Counted from the first letter of the stretch, positions 36,743-45,502 are shown. The stretch: DNA of 64,000 bases from Aestuariibaculum lutulentum (GCF_032926325.1 NZ_CP136709.1:2388501-2452500); one strand, 5' to 3'. Numbers and translations are program-made. Notes: a model not told the origin generated them from the sequence alone.

Positions 36743-37431
36743 AGCGAATAGGTATAATATCTTTGTTTCTAATATTATTTCTGGCATTTGTTGCGGTCTG
36801 GAATATTAGTTATCGTGAAGGGCAGGAGGAAGCTTACATTCCAATTGAAAATGAAAATCCAATGCCAATAATCCCTTCAGAGATTGGGGTTTTTGAGCGT
36901 TCAAAATTTGCTTTAGATTACGTCAATATGCCAGTCGATGAAAATCATCAGCGTACATTAGAAACATATTATAACAACAGAGCATTTCACGGTGCACCAC
37001 CCAGTATTCCGCATCCGGTGGCCAGTGAGCGTGGTATGGGTGAAAATATCTGTTTAAAATGCCATCAAAATGGAGGTTTTGTCGATAAATTTAATGCTTA
37101 TGCTCCAGTAACGCCACATCCTGAAATGGTGAATTGTCGTCAATGTCATGTAGCGCAGGTAACAGAATCTTTGTTTGAAGAAACTAATTTTCATAAAATA
37201 AAAGCTCCCGAAGTGGGTGTAAATAATGCTTTAGATGGTAGTCCTCCAGTTATTCCGCATCAAATTCAAATGCATGAAAATTGTCTGGCTTGTCATGCAG
37301 GGCCAGCAGCTCCAAAAGAGATTCGTGTTACACATCCAGAACGTGTAAATTGCAGACAATGTCATGTGCCTAATAATAAAGAAACGAGAGATATTGGGGA
37401 ATTTAAAAGAATAAGTAATTATGATGAGTAG
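36739..37431 (+). CDS. napB: NapB-like cytochrome c with duplicated diheme unit (tetraheme)
   Basis: The 230-residue protein has an N-terminal membrane/signal helix (residues 4-23) and four CxxCH motifs at residues 105, 133, 182 and 205. Two copies of one unit are visible: PPSIPHP...CLKCH...PHPEMVNCRQCHV (about 87-138) and PPVIPHQ...CLACH...HPERVNCRQCHV (about 169-210). Unit 2 matches ordinary diheme NapB. NapB passes electrons to NapA; here the duplicated unit would double the heme chain. ATGA overlap with napA. Confidence 0.85.
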   Translation: MKRIGIISLFLILFLAFVAVWNISYREGQEEAYIPIENENPMPIIPSEIGVFERSKFALDYVNMPVDENHQRTLETYYNNRAFHGAPPSIPHPVASERGMGENICLKCHQNGGFVDKFNAYAPVTPHPEMVNCRQCHVAQVTESLFEETNFHKIKAPEVGVNNALDGSPPVIPHQIQMHENCLACHAGPAAPKEIRVTHPERVNCRQCHVPNNKETRDIGEFKRISNYDE

Positions 37432-38047
37432 TAGCCTTTTTGTAAATAGAAGCTTATGTCTTATTGTTTTTTGCATGGTGTTTTTTTCATGTAAACATGA
37501 AGATAAATACCATGGTGTTATGGAGAAAATTGAGGCTGAAGGAGAGCATTATCATGGAGTATCTTTATCATCAGAGAACTATTTGGAAGGGGTAGATACG
37601 ATTCGGATTTCAGAAGGTGGACATACCTTCTTAATACCAGAAAGAAAAAATCAGATTAAATTATATGCTTGTACCGAATGTCATTCAAAACCATTGGCAG
37701 AGATGCAAGAAGGCGATATTAAAAAGGCGCATTGGGATATTAAGATAGTACATGCAAACGAGAAAGCTATGAATTGTGTAACATGTCATAATCCGTCCAA
37801 TATGGATGAGTTGCGCAGTGTAACAGGAATGAGCATCGATTTTGATAATAGTTATAATCTATGTAGCCAGTGCCATTCAAAACAATTTGAAGATTGGAAA
37901 GGCGGAGCGCATGGTAAACGAATTGGAGGCTGGGCACCACCACGAGCATCTATGACGTGTGTGAATTGTCATAATCCGCATCAGCCACATTTTGAAAGTA
38001 GATGGCCGGCGCGTTTCAATACACAAAAAGTAAAAGAAAGAGAGTAG
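37421..38047 (+). CDS. Tetraheme cytochrome c lipoprotein of the nap operon
   Basis: The 208-residue protein has a lipobox-like FFSC (Cys24) and four CxxCH motifs at residues 84, 119, 148 and 180. Spare histidines (HANEK, GGAHGKR, HNPHQPH) could act as distal ligands. It is not a NapC/NrfH-type quinol dehydrogenase, since it lacks the N-terminal anchor helix plus heme arrangement of that family. It overlaps the previous gene by eleven bases and probably carries electrons between the Fe-S/NrfD module and the NapB-like protein. Confidence 0.8.
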   Translation: MMSSSLFVNRSLCLIVFCMVFFSCKHEDKYHGVMEKIEAEGEHYHGVSLSSENYLEGVDTIRISEGGHTFLIPERKNQIKLYACTECHSKPLAEMQEGDIKKAHWDIKIVHANEKAMNCVTCHNPSNMDELRSVTGMSIDFDNSYNLCSQCHSKQFEDWKGGAHGKRIGGWAPPRASMTCVNCHNPHQPHFESRWPARFNTQKVKERE

Positions 38048-38076
38048 CTGCATTAGAAGTTTAAAATAGTTAAGGT

Positions 38077-39204
38077 ATGAGTAGAAGTAACAAAAAATGG
38101 TTTTCATTAAATCTGGGCAGAAAACAAAATGATGATTCGGGTACTTGCGGTTGCGGTAAAACCTCGGGTGGTTGTGGTTCTCATTCAAATGATGCAGAAA
38201 TGTCTGAAGAAGAATTTTATCATGCTGCCGTGAATGCTTCTATTGGAGATGAAAGAGAAAAGGATGGATTTGATCAGGTTTTCGATGTAAAAATGGATCG
38301 CCGTACCGCTTTTAGAAAGTTGGCAGCAAGTTTATTGATTGGGGCAGGAGCTGTTAATACCTCCTGTAGTATGTTAAGTAGCGATGAAAGTAAAGAAAAA
38401 GCACAAATTGATTGGGAGGAGCAGTTTAAAGGGAATTATAAATTAATGACCGATGATGAGAAAAAGAATACTGTAGATAGATTGGTGCGTTCTTATCAAC
38501 TGCGTACAGGAAAAACAATTAGTATGTCTTCTAAAAATGCTGAAGAAGATGTATTGTTTGGGTACGCCTTTAATATTTCTAAATGTCAGGGGTATATGGA
38601 TTGCGTGAGCGCCTGTGTAAAAGAAAATAATCAAGATAGAAATTCTCAAATGCAATATATCCGTATTCATGAAATGAAAGACGGAGAAGGATTAAAATTT
38701 GATGAAGCTGATGATAACTATTATCATGAAGTTCCGGCTGAAGGTCATTTTTATTTGGGAACGCAGTGTTTTCATTGCGATAATCCGCCTTGTGTTGAGG
38801 TATGTCCTGTACAAGCCACCTGGCGAGAAGATGATGGTTTAGTGGTTGTCGATTACGACTGGTGTGTGGGGTGTCGTTATTGTATGGCTGCTTGCCCGTA
38901 TGATGGTCGCCGATTTAATTGGAGTAAACCCGAAGTGCCAGAAGAAGAGGTAAATCATAATCAGCATTATTTAGGAAATAGAATGCGTAAAAAAGGGGTA
39001 ATGGAAAAATGTACCTTTTGTGTGCAGCGCTCAAGAGAAGGAAAAAATCCAGCTTGTGTAGAGGCCTGTCCAACGGGCGCCCGCATATTTGGGAATTTAT
39101 TAGATCCTAATAGTACCATTCGATGGGTGCTTGAAAATAAAAAAGTATTCAGACTAAAAGAAGATTTGGGTACCGAACCTAAGTTCTGGTATTTTATGGA
39201 TTAA
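38077..39204 (+). CDS. Four-cluster 4Fe-4S electron-transfer protein (NrfC/DmsB-like), with Cys-rich extension
   Basis: The 375-residue protein carries sixteen cluster cysteines in four groups (CQGYMDCVSAC, CFHCDNPPCVEVC, CVGCRYCMAAC, CTFC...CVEAC), so four [4Fe-4S] clusters are expected. A twin-Arg-like stretch (DRRTAFRKLAA) followed by a short hydrophobic run lies near residue 70, after an extension with CGCGKTSGGCGSH. The extension is unusual, and the twin-Arg motif is far from the N-terminus. With the NrfD-type protein downstream it would form the quinol-oxidising module for Nap. Confidence 0.85.
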   Translation: MSRSNKKWFSLNLGRKQNDDSGTCGCGKTSGGCGSHSNDAEMSEEEFYHAAVNASIGDEREKDGFDQVFDVKMDRRTAFRKLAASLLIGAGAVNTSCSMLSSDESKEKAQIDWEEQFKGNYKLMTDDEKKNTVDRLVRSYQLRTGKTISMSSKNAEEDVLFGYAFNISKCQGYMDCVSACVKENNQDRNSQMQYIRIHEMKDGEGLKFDEADDNYYHEVPAEGHFYLGTQCFHCDNPPCVEVCPVQATWREDDGLVVVDYDWCVGCRYCMAACPYDGRRFNWSKPEVPEEEVNHNQHYLGNRMRKKGVMEKCTFCVQRSREGKNPACVEACPTGARIFGNLLDPNSTIRWVLENKKVFRLKEDLGTEPKFWYFMD

Positions 39205-39249
39205 TTAAAAATGAAGGAAATCCGCAAATGACTAAAATATAATTGAAAA

Positions 39250-40476
39250 ATGAAACAATTAAAGGTCTTTAGAAGTTTAGTAAAAGATAGCTTTGATGTT
39301 GTAACACATGGCACTGTTAAGTATCATATCTGGATGGGATTCTTAACGTTTATGATGCTTGTTGGCATGTATTGCTATTCCATACAACTTAATGAAGGGT
39401 TAAGTGTTACAGGAATGACAGACCGCGTAAGTTGGGGTTTGTATATTTCTAATTTCACTTTTTTGGTTGGTGTGGCAGCAGCGGCTGTTATGTTGGTAAT
39501 GCCAACATATGTTTTACACGATGTCGATTTTAAACAAGCGGTTCTTATAGGAGAGGGATTGGCTGTGGCCGCCTTAATTATGTGTTTAGCATTTGTAATA
39601 GCTGATATGGGAGGACCTTCGGTGCTTTGGCATATGATACCGGGTCTCGGGGTTTTTAATTTTCCTAATTCTATGCTTACATGGGATGTTATTGTGTTAA
39701 ATGGTTATTTATTTTTAAATATCACTATTCCTTTTTATATTTTATTCAGACATTATCAGGGTAAAGAAGCGAAGTCTAAGGTGTATGTTCCAGGGGCTAT
39801 TTTATCGGTTTTTTGGGCTGTAGGAATACATTTGGTAACGGCCTTTTTGTATCAAGGACTACAAGCGCGTCCTTTTTGGAACAATGCCTTGTTAGGACCT
39901 CGGTTTTTAGCATCGGCCTTTGCTGCGGGACCAGCATTAATTATTCTTGTTTTAGCCATCATTAGAAATTTTACAGCGTTTAAAATTCAAGATAAAACGT
40001 TGAAGAAGATTGCAATGGTTGTGACTGTGGCTGCTCAGATAAATCTTATTATGCTAATTTCAGAGTTGTTCAAAGAATTTTATGCGCCAACGCATCATAG
40101 CGAGAGTGCTTATTATTTGTTTTTTGGATTACACGGAAAAGATGCTTTATTGCCATGGATCTGGACAGCTATACCATTAAATGTATTAGCAACCGTATTG
40201 CTAACGTTTCATAAGCTACGTAATAATCCTAAAATCTTATATTTTTCGTGTTTTATCTTGTTTGTAGCTATATGGGTGGAAAAAGGTTTCGGATTAATAG
40301 TTCCAGGATTTATCCCGGGACCCTATGGTAAGATTGCAGAATACACTCCTACAGGTGTAGAAATAGGTGTAACCCTTGGTATTTGGGCATTAGGCGCATT
40401 TGTCTTCACGGTATTAGCTAAAACAGCTATTGGAATCGAGTTGGGTGAACTTCGTTTTAAAAATAACAAAAATTAA
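39250..40476 (+). CDS. nrfD: NrfD/PsrC-type membrane quinol oxidoreductase subunit
   Basis: The 408-residue polytopic protein has about ten membrane helices and the NrfD-family features SWGLYISNFTFLVGVAAAAVM and DMGGPSVLWHMI. NrfD-type subunits oxidise menaquinol and hand electrons to a partner Fe-S protein, here the gene just upstream. In this island it takes the place of NapC or NapGH. It ends just before the rrf2 operator. Confidence 0.85.
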   Translation: MKQLKVFRSLVKDSFDVVTHGTVKYHIWMGFLTFMMLVGMYCYSIQLNEGLSVTGMTDRVSWGLYISNFTFLVGVAAAAVMLVMPTYVLHDVDFKQAVLIGEGLAVAALIMCLAFVIADMGGPSVLWHMIPGLGVFNFPNSMLTWDVIVLNGYLFLNITIPFYILFRHYQGKEAKSKVYVPGAILSVFWAVGIHLVTAFLYQGLQARPFWNNALLGPRFLASAFAAGPALIILVLAIIRNFTAFKIQDKTLKKIAMVVTVAAQINLIMLISELFKEFYAPTHHSESAYYLFFGLHGKDALLPWIWTAIPLNVLATVLLTFHKLRNNPKILYFSCFILFVAIWVEKGFGLIVPGFIPGPYGKIAEYTPTGVEIGVTLGIWALGAFVFTVLAKTAIGIELGELRFKNNKN

Positions 40477-40500
40477 TTAAGATATTTTTGTCTTAATTAA
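40473..40500 (+). promoter_or_regulatory. Rrf2 operator candidate 1, upstream of rrf2
   Basis: The arms TTAATTAAGA (40473-40482) and TCTTAATTAA (40491-40500) are perfect inverted repeats. The 8-base spacer is TATTTTTG, itself a -7 element. Autoregulation of the rrf2 gene 37 bases downstream is the simplest reading. Confidence 0.75.
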
Positions 40501-40519
40501 AACATCTTAATTATATTTG
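40488..40519 (+). promoter_or_regulatory. Second possible promoter of rrf2
   Basis: A TTG at 40488-40490, inside operator 1, and TATATTTG at 40512-40519 are 21 bases apart. Either this or the operator-embedded -7 could drive rrf2. Confidence 0.5.
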
Positions 40520-40536
40520 CACCATAAATTTAATAT

Positions 40537-40971
40537 ATGTTTTCAAAAGCTTGCGAATACGGTATTAGGGCATCTATTTTTATAGCACTTAATTCTTTTG
40601 ACGATAGGAGGGTGACTCCTAAGGAAATTGCTGTAGAAATTGATTCACCAGCTGCATTTACAGCTAAGATTTTACAGGCTTTGGTGAGAAATAATATTGT
40701 AAATTCTGTAAAAGGGGCTTATGGAGGTTTTGAAATTGATAAACGTCGAATTAAAGAAATCAAATTAAGTGATATTGTCGATGCTATTGACGGAGATAGT
40801 ATCTATAAGGGGTGTGGACTAGGTTTACATGCTTGTGACGAAAATCGTCCTTGTCCAATGCATGATAAATTTAAAGTGGTTAGAGATGAACTTAAAACAA
40901 TGTTAGAATCAACAAATTTAGAAGATTTGGCTTTAGATATTAAACAAGGAGATACCTTTTTACGACGTTAA
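40537..40971 (+). CDS. Rrf2 family Fe-S transcription regulator (NsrR-like)
   Basis: The 144-residue protein has the Rrf2 winged helix (SKACEYGIRASIFIA, TAKILQALVRNNIVNSVKGAYGGF) and three cysteines at residues 93, 100 and 106 (CGLGLHACDENRPC). They match the cluster ligands of NsrR and IscR, with six and five residues between them. NsrR senses NO through its cluster and represses NO-detoxification genes. It is flanked by palindromic sites and sits between nap and nor, so it is the probable regulator of the island. IscR-like iron-sulfur sensing is the alternative. Confidence 0.88.
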   Translation: MFSKACEYGIRASIFIALNSFDDRRVTPKEIAVEIDSPAAFTAKILQALVRNNIVNSVKGAYGGFEIDKRRIKEIKLSDIVDAIDGDSIYKGCGLGLHACDENRPCPMHDKFKVVRDELKTMLESTNLEDLALDIKQGDTFLRR

Positions 40972-40984
40972 AAAATTTGTTTTC

Positions 40985-41008
40985 AATTAGGATAAAAATA
41001 TCTTAATT
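40985..41008. promoter_or_regulatory. Rrf2 operator candidate 2, between rrf2 and norZ
   Basis: AATTAGGA (40985-40992) and TCTTAATT (41001-41008) are inverted with one mismatch around the 8-base spacer TAAAAATA. Confidence 0.65.
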
Positions 41009-41054
41009 AAACTGAGTTTTTGTTTAATATAAATATGAAAAAAATTTTAATATA

Positions 41055-41078
41055 AAATAGGATAAAATTGTCCGAAAT
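41055..41078 (+). promoter_or_regulatory. Rrf2 operator candidate 3, upstream of norZ
   Basis: The core GGA-TAAAATTG-TCC (41060-41073) keeps the 8-base spacing; the outer arms match poorly. The spacer is one base from the -7 consensus and lies about 30 bases before the norZ start. Confidence 0.5.
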
Positions 41079-41101
41079 AAAATTAATCAAACAAATCATT
41101 C

Positions 41102-43348
41102 ATGAAAAAAGAGAGAAAATTATGGTTGCTATTTGCTGCAGTTATTATCAGTTCATTTAGCGTATTAGGTTATTATGGATTTGAAATTTACCAACAATCA
41201 CCGCCAATTCCTAAATCCATCATATCTATAAATGGTGACATTATTTTTACAGAGTCTGAAATTAAGGATGGTCAGAATATTTGGCAGAGTATTGGAGGAC
41301 AGGAAGTTGGTTCTGTTTGGGGACATGGTGCTTATGTTGCACCAGATTGGACAGCAGATTGGTTACACAGAGAAGCGACTTATATTTTAAATATTTATGC
41401 CAAGGAGAATTTCGGAACAAATTATGATGATGTAACCAAAGAAGAACAAGCTGCTTTAAAAGTAAGATTACAAAACGATTTAAGAACTAACACCTACAAT
41501 GAAGCAGCTAACACCATTACCATTTCAGAGAACAGGGTAGAAGCTATAAATTATTTAAGCGATTATTATAAAGGATTATTCACTAACGATCCTAAATTCG
41601 ATAAACTTCGTGCTGATTATGCTATTCCTGTAAACACCATTAAGGATGAAGCTAAAATGCATAAAATGAATGCCTTTTTCTTTTGGGCAACATGGGCAAC
41701 GGTAACCGAGCGTCCAAACAGTAATGTTAGTTACACGCACAATTGGCCTGCCGATGATTTGGTAGGGAATGAACCTACCATGGATTTGATGGTTTGGTCT
41801 GGTGTTAGTATTATTTTATTGATATTATGTATTGGAATACTGGTGTTTTATCATGTAAAATCTGGTGAAGATGAAACATTACCACCACCAGCCAAAGATC
41901 CATTATTGAAACAAGGCATGACCCCAAGTATGCATCTGGTTAAAAAATATTTCTGGGTTGTTACTCTATTAATGGTGTTGCAAATGCTTTTAGGTATTGT
42001 AACTGCACATTACGGTGTTGAAGGCGATGGATTTTATGGTTTTGCCTTAGACAAAATATTACCATATTCCGTTACTCGAACCTGGCACACACAACTGGCT
42101 ATTTTCTGGATTGCAACCGCTTGGTTAGCTACAGGATTGTATATTGCTCCGGCGGTTTCAGGAAAAGATCCAAAGTTTCAGAAATTTGGAGTTAATTTCT
42201 TATTTATTGCGCTTTTAATTATTGTTTTAGGGTCTATGGCCGGACAATGGTTAGGGGTGATGCAAAAGTTAAATCTCGTTAATAATTTCTGGTTTGGACA
42301 TCAAGGTTATGAATATGTTGATCTTGGAAGATTTTGGCAAATATTCCTATTAATTGGCTTGTTCTTATGGCTGGCTTTAATGGTAAGACCGTTACTCCCA
42401 GTTCTAAAACGTAAAACGGAAGAAAAGAACTTAATTATCATGTTCTTGGTATCTTGTAGTGCCATTGCTCTTTTTTATGCTTCGGGGTTAATGTGGGGAA
42501 GACACACCAATTTGGCCATCGCAGAATACTGGAGATGGTGGGTTGTTCACCTGTGGGTGGAAGGCTTCTTTGAAGTATTTGCAACCGTTGTTATCGCATT
42601 TTTATTTGTTCGTTTAGGATTATTAAAAACCAAAACAGCAACTTTAAATGTATTGTTGGCAACCATTATTTTCATGTCGGGAGGTATTTTAGGAACATTC
42701 CATCATCTGTATTTTACAGGAACTCCAAAAGCTGTCATGGCTTTAGGCGCTACATTTAGTGCTTTAGAAGTGGTTCCGTTAACCTTAATTGGCTATGAAG
42801 CTTATCACAATTACAAGTTATCAAAAGCTACAAAATGGTTAGAAGATTATAAATGGCCTATTTATTTTATGATTGCCGTTGCCTTTTGGAATTTTTTAGG
42901 AGCTGGAATCTTTGGGTTCATCATCAATCCACCAATTGCACTATACTATGTACAAGGTTTAAATACTACACCATTACATGGACATACCGCTTTATTCGGA
43001 GTTTACGGTATGCTTGGGATTGGTTTAATGCTTTTTGTATTACGAAGTTTATACAGGAATGTAAACTGGAATAATAAATTATTAAAAATTACATTTTGGT
43101 CATTAAACTTAGGACTATTAGGAATGGCTTTATTAAGCTTACTACCTATGGGTATTTGGCAGGCTGTTGAAAGTATTGAACACGGTATGTGGTATGCGCG
43201 TTCATCAGAATTATTGCAAGACCCGACCATGATTACATTAAAATGGTTAAGAACCATTGGCGATGTCATTTTCGCAGTAGGTATCGTTACAACCTGTTGG
43301 TTTGTATTCGATTTAACTTTAAAAAATAAAATAACAAAGAATAATTAA
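41102..43348 (+). CDS. norZ: Quinol-dependent nitric oxide reductase (qNOR)
   Basis: This single-subunit enzyme reduces two NO to N2O using quinol. The 748-residue protein has the N-terminal hydrophilic domain of qNOR fused to the membrane core (IFTESEIKDGQNIWQSIGGQEVGSVWGHGAY), then about twelve helices. Heme and FeB ligands appear in TRTWHTQLAIFW, WWVVHLWVEGFFEVFATV, GTFHHLYFTG and PLHGHTALFGVYG, with Glu in the WVEGFFE motif as in NORs. It is 12 bases upstream of ric and probably under Rrf2 control. Confidence 0.95.
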   Translation: MKKERKLWLLFAAVIISSFSVLGYYGFEIYQQSPPIPKSIISINGDIIFTESEIKDGQNIWQSIGGQEVGSVWGHGAYVAPDWTADWLHREATYILNIYAKENFGTNYDDVTKEEQAALKVRLQNDLRTNTYNEAANTITISENRVEAINYLSDYYKGLFTNDPKFDKLRADYAIPVNTIKDEAKMHKMNAFFFWATWATVTERPNSNVSYTHNWPADDLVGNEPTMDLMVWSGVSIILLILCIGILVFYHVKSGEDETLPPPAKDPLLKQGMTPSMHLVKKYFWVVTLLMVLQMLLGIVTAHYGVEGDGFYGFALDKILPYSVTRTWHTQLAIFWIATAWLATGLYIAPAVSGKDPKFQKFGVNFLFIALLIIVLGSMAGQWLGVMQKLNLVNNFWFGHQGYEYVDLGRFWQIFLLIGLFLWLALMVRPLLPVLKRKTEEKNLIIMFLVSCSAIALFYASGLMWGRHTNLAIAEYWRWWVVHLWVEGFFEVFATVVIAFLFVRLGLLKTKTATLNVLLATIIFMSGGILGTFHHLYFTGTPKAVMALGATFSALEVVPLTLIGYEAYHNYKLSKATKWLEDYKWPIYFMIAVAFWNFLGAGIFGFIINPPIALYYVQGLNTTPLHGHTALFGVYGMLGIGLMLFVLRSLYRNVNWNNKLLKITFWSLNLGLLGMALLSLLPMGIWQAVESIEHGMWYARSSELLQDPTMITLKWLRTIGDVIFAVGIVTTCWFVFDLTLKNKITKNN

Positions 43349-43359
43349 TAGAAGATATT

Positions 43360-44082
43360 ATGAGTACGATAACACAAAAACAAGTTGGAGAATTTGTTGC
43401 AGAAGATTTTAGAACAGCAGCAGTTTTTACGCAATACGGCATCGATTTTTGCTGTAGAGGAAATAGAACACTGGAAGATGTATGTGAAAAAAATGGAATT
43501 GAAACTAGTGAATTGGTGGATCGTTTGGAGCAGGTTTTAAACACACAGGGCAATCAAACTATCGATTATAAATCATGGCCTTTAGATTTACTTGTAGATT
43601 ATATTGAAAAAAAACATCACCGATACGTAGAAGAAAAAATACCCATTTTAAAACAGTTTTTAGATAAGCTATGTCGAGTGCACGGTGAAAGACATCCTGA
43701 ACTTTTTGAAGTAAACGAGTTGTTTACAGCTTCGGCAGGAGAGTTGGCCCAGCATATGAAAAAGGAAGAGTTGGTATTGTTTCCCTTTGTTAAAAAATTA
43801 GTAAAGGCAGAGTTATCGAATACCGAGGTAGAAGCTCCTGGGTTTGGAACCGTTAAAAATCCAATTGCTATGATGATGCAAGAACACGACAATGAAGGCG
43901 TACGATTTAGAAAAATTGCTGAAATTACAGATGATTACACGCCACCAGCCGATGCCTGTAATACCTATCGCGTAACATTTGCGATGCTTCAGGAATTTGA
44001 AGAAGACTTGCATTTACATATTCATTTAGAGAACAATATTTTATTTCCAGCAGCAGAAAAACTGGAAAGTAGATTTTGTTAG
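43360..44082 (+). CDS. ric: Iron-sulfur cluster repair di-iron protein (Ric/ScdA/YtfE)
   Basis: Ric repairs Fe-S clusters damaged by NO or peroxide. The 240-residue protein has the N-terminal ScdA_N domain (VGEFVAEDFRTAAVF, YGIDFCCRGN with the Cys-Cys pair) and a hemerythrin-like domain with the iron ligands in KKHHRYVEEK, VHGERHPE, AQHMKKEELVLFPF, MMQEHDNEG and LHIHLENNILFP. Position directly after norZ supports a role in nitrosative stress. A hairpin follows the stop. Confidence 0.93.
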   Translation: MSTITQKQVGEFVAEDFRTAAVFTQYGIDFCCRGNRTLEDVCEKNGIETSELVDRLEQVLNTQGNQTIDYKSWPLDLLVDYIEKKHHRYVEEKIPILKQFLDKLCRVHGERHPELFEVNELFTASAGELAQHMKKEELVLFPFVKKLVKAELSNTEVEAPGFGTVKNPIAMMMQEHDNEGVRFRKIAEITDDYTPPADACNTYRVTFAMLQEFEEDLHLHIHLENNILFPAAEKLESRFC

Positions 44083-44110
44083 TATTAATCTTTAATTAAT
44101 TCGTTGCACA

Positions 44111-44157
44111 GAAATCCTATGTTGTTTGTCTTGATACAGTATAGGATTTCTTAATTT
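44111..44157 (+). terminator. Hairpin downstream of ric
   Basis: GAAATCCTAT (44111-44120) and ATAGGATTTC (44141-44150) form a perfect 10-base inverted repeat, followed by TTAATTTT. Probably a terminator for norZ-ric. Confidence 0.6.
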
Positions 44158-44178
44158 TAAGACTGTTAAAGAATTTGT

Positions 44179-45381
44179 ATGCCCAAAAAACTGATTATTG
44201 TTTGCTTGATAAACTTCCTAATTGCCGCCTTAATGGGGTTGGTGCTTAGATATTCCTTTTTAGAGTCCGTCGGATTAAATTACCGATTCTTAACACATGC
44301 CCATTCTCATGTGGCCATGTTAGGTTGGGTGTATTTAATGTTGTATGCTTTCATTGTTCATTATTTTATTCCCGATAAAAAACCCGTTTATAATAAATTA
44401 TTTTGGGTGACCGAAATTGCAGTTATAGGGATGATGCTTAGTTTTCCATTCCAAGGATATGCAGTTATTTCCATAACGTTTTCAACCTTGCATATTTTTT
44501 GTTCATATTATTTTGTGTATTTGGTATGGAAGCATCATAAAATAGTCTCTAAAGCTGTTGGTTTAATGTTGAAAGCCTCTTTATTGTTTATGCTGATATC
44601 AACAATAGGTGTATGGTGTTTAGGGCCAGCTGTGGGGATTTTAGGTCAGGCTTCGGCGTTTTACCAGATTGCCATTCAGTTTTTTTTGCACTTTCAATTT
44701 AACGGGTGGTTTTTAATTGCAGTTTTAGCTTTGTTATTTTATTTAGTTAGAATTGAAGATTCTATACTATTTCAAAACTTTTTTAAATTATTGATTATAT
44801 CAACAATACTTACTTTTGCCTTACCTGTGCAATGGTTTGCTCCGCATCCGATTTTAATTTATATAAATATATTAGGGGTTCTACTTCAATTACTAACCCT
44901 GTATTTGTTTATAAAACTGATAAAATTCAAGATGAAAAAAGCCTTAAAGGGACAATCTAAACTCATTGTCACGCTGTATTATTTTAGCGTCTTTTGTTTT
45001 GCACTGAAAATTCTTTTCCAAGGAGTAACGCTGAATCCTGAATTTTCCGAAGTTGTTTTCATGCATCGTAACTTTGTTATTGGTTTTATTCATTTAGTGA
45101 TGCTGGGAGTGATCACAGGTTTTCTTTTTGCGTTTCTTTATAGTAATCAGAAACCCTCAGCGTCATTAAAATTAGGTCTGTATAGTTTTCTTTCAGGATT
45201 TGTACTGACTGAAATAATTTTATTAATTCAAGGTGTTAGGTTTTACCTTGGTATAGGGGTAATTTCAAACTATTATTTATTATTATTTTTGTTTAGTGGC
45301 TTATTACCTTTAGGTATTCTTTTCATTCTAATACATTATATTAAGCTAATACATTATATTAAGTCTACGGCAGTAAATTAA
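44179..45381 (+). CDS. Polytopic membrane protein with HAHSH motif, NO-metabolism associated
   Basis: The 400-residue protein has about twelve membrane helices. Conserved polar residues in them include LTHAHSHVAMLGW near residue 40, FLHFQFNGWF, MHRNFVIGFIHLVMLG and a Pro-His pair. The His-rich helices recall heme-copper oxidase subunit I and the NnrS family, but the assignment is not firm. Its position after norZ-ric suggests a link to NO. The C-terminus contains LIHYIK twice, from an 18-base tandem repeat. Confidence 0.7.
   Translation: MPKKLIIVCLINFLIAALMGLVLRYSFLESVGLNYRFLTHAHSHVAMLGWVYLMLYAFIVHYFIPDKKPVYNKLFWVTEIAVIGMMLSFPFQGYAVISITFSTLHIFCSYYFVYLVWKHHKIVSKAVGLMLKASLLFMLISTIGVWCLGPAVGILGQASAFYQIAIQFFLHFQFNGWFLIAVLALLFYLVRIEDSILFQNFFKLLIISTILTFALPVQWFAPHPILIYINILGVLLQLLTLYLFIKLIKFKMKKALKGQSKLIVTLYYFSVFCFALKILFQGVTLNPEFSEVVFMHRNFVIGFIHLVMLGVITGFLFAFLYSNQKPSASLKLGLYSFLSGFVLTEIILLIQGVRFYLGIGVISNYYLLLFLFSGLLPLGILFILIHYIKLIHYIKSTAVN
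45328..45363 (+). repeat. 18-base tandem duplication in a gene 3' end
   Basis: CTAATACATTATATTAAG occurs twice without interruption and adds six residues (LIHYIK) in frame near the C-terminus. Confidence 0.9.
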
Positions 45382-45502
45382 AATCTTTAAGTTGGTTAGA
45401 TTATAGGTTGTTTAAAAATATGTTTAAATAGAAAATAAACGTTATAAATGACTTTAAAATAACATTGGTGAAGGGTTAATATTATAGTTAATTACTGAAA
45501 AT

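Noticed and set aside
44141..44157. Possible fifth Rrf2 operator upstream of the polytopic membrane gene
   Set aside because: AGGATTTCTTAATT has the two arm-like ends but a 2-base instead of 8-base spacer, and is better explained as the right arm of the hairpin after ric.
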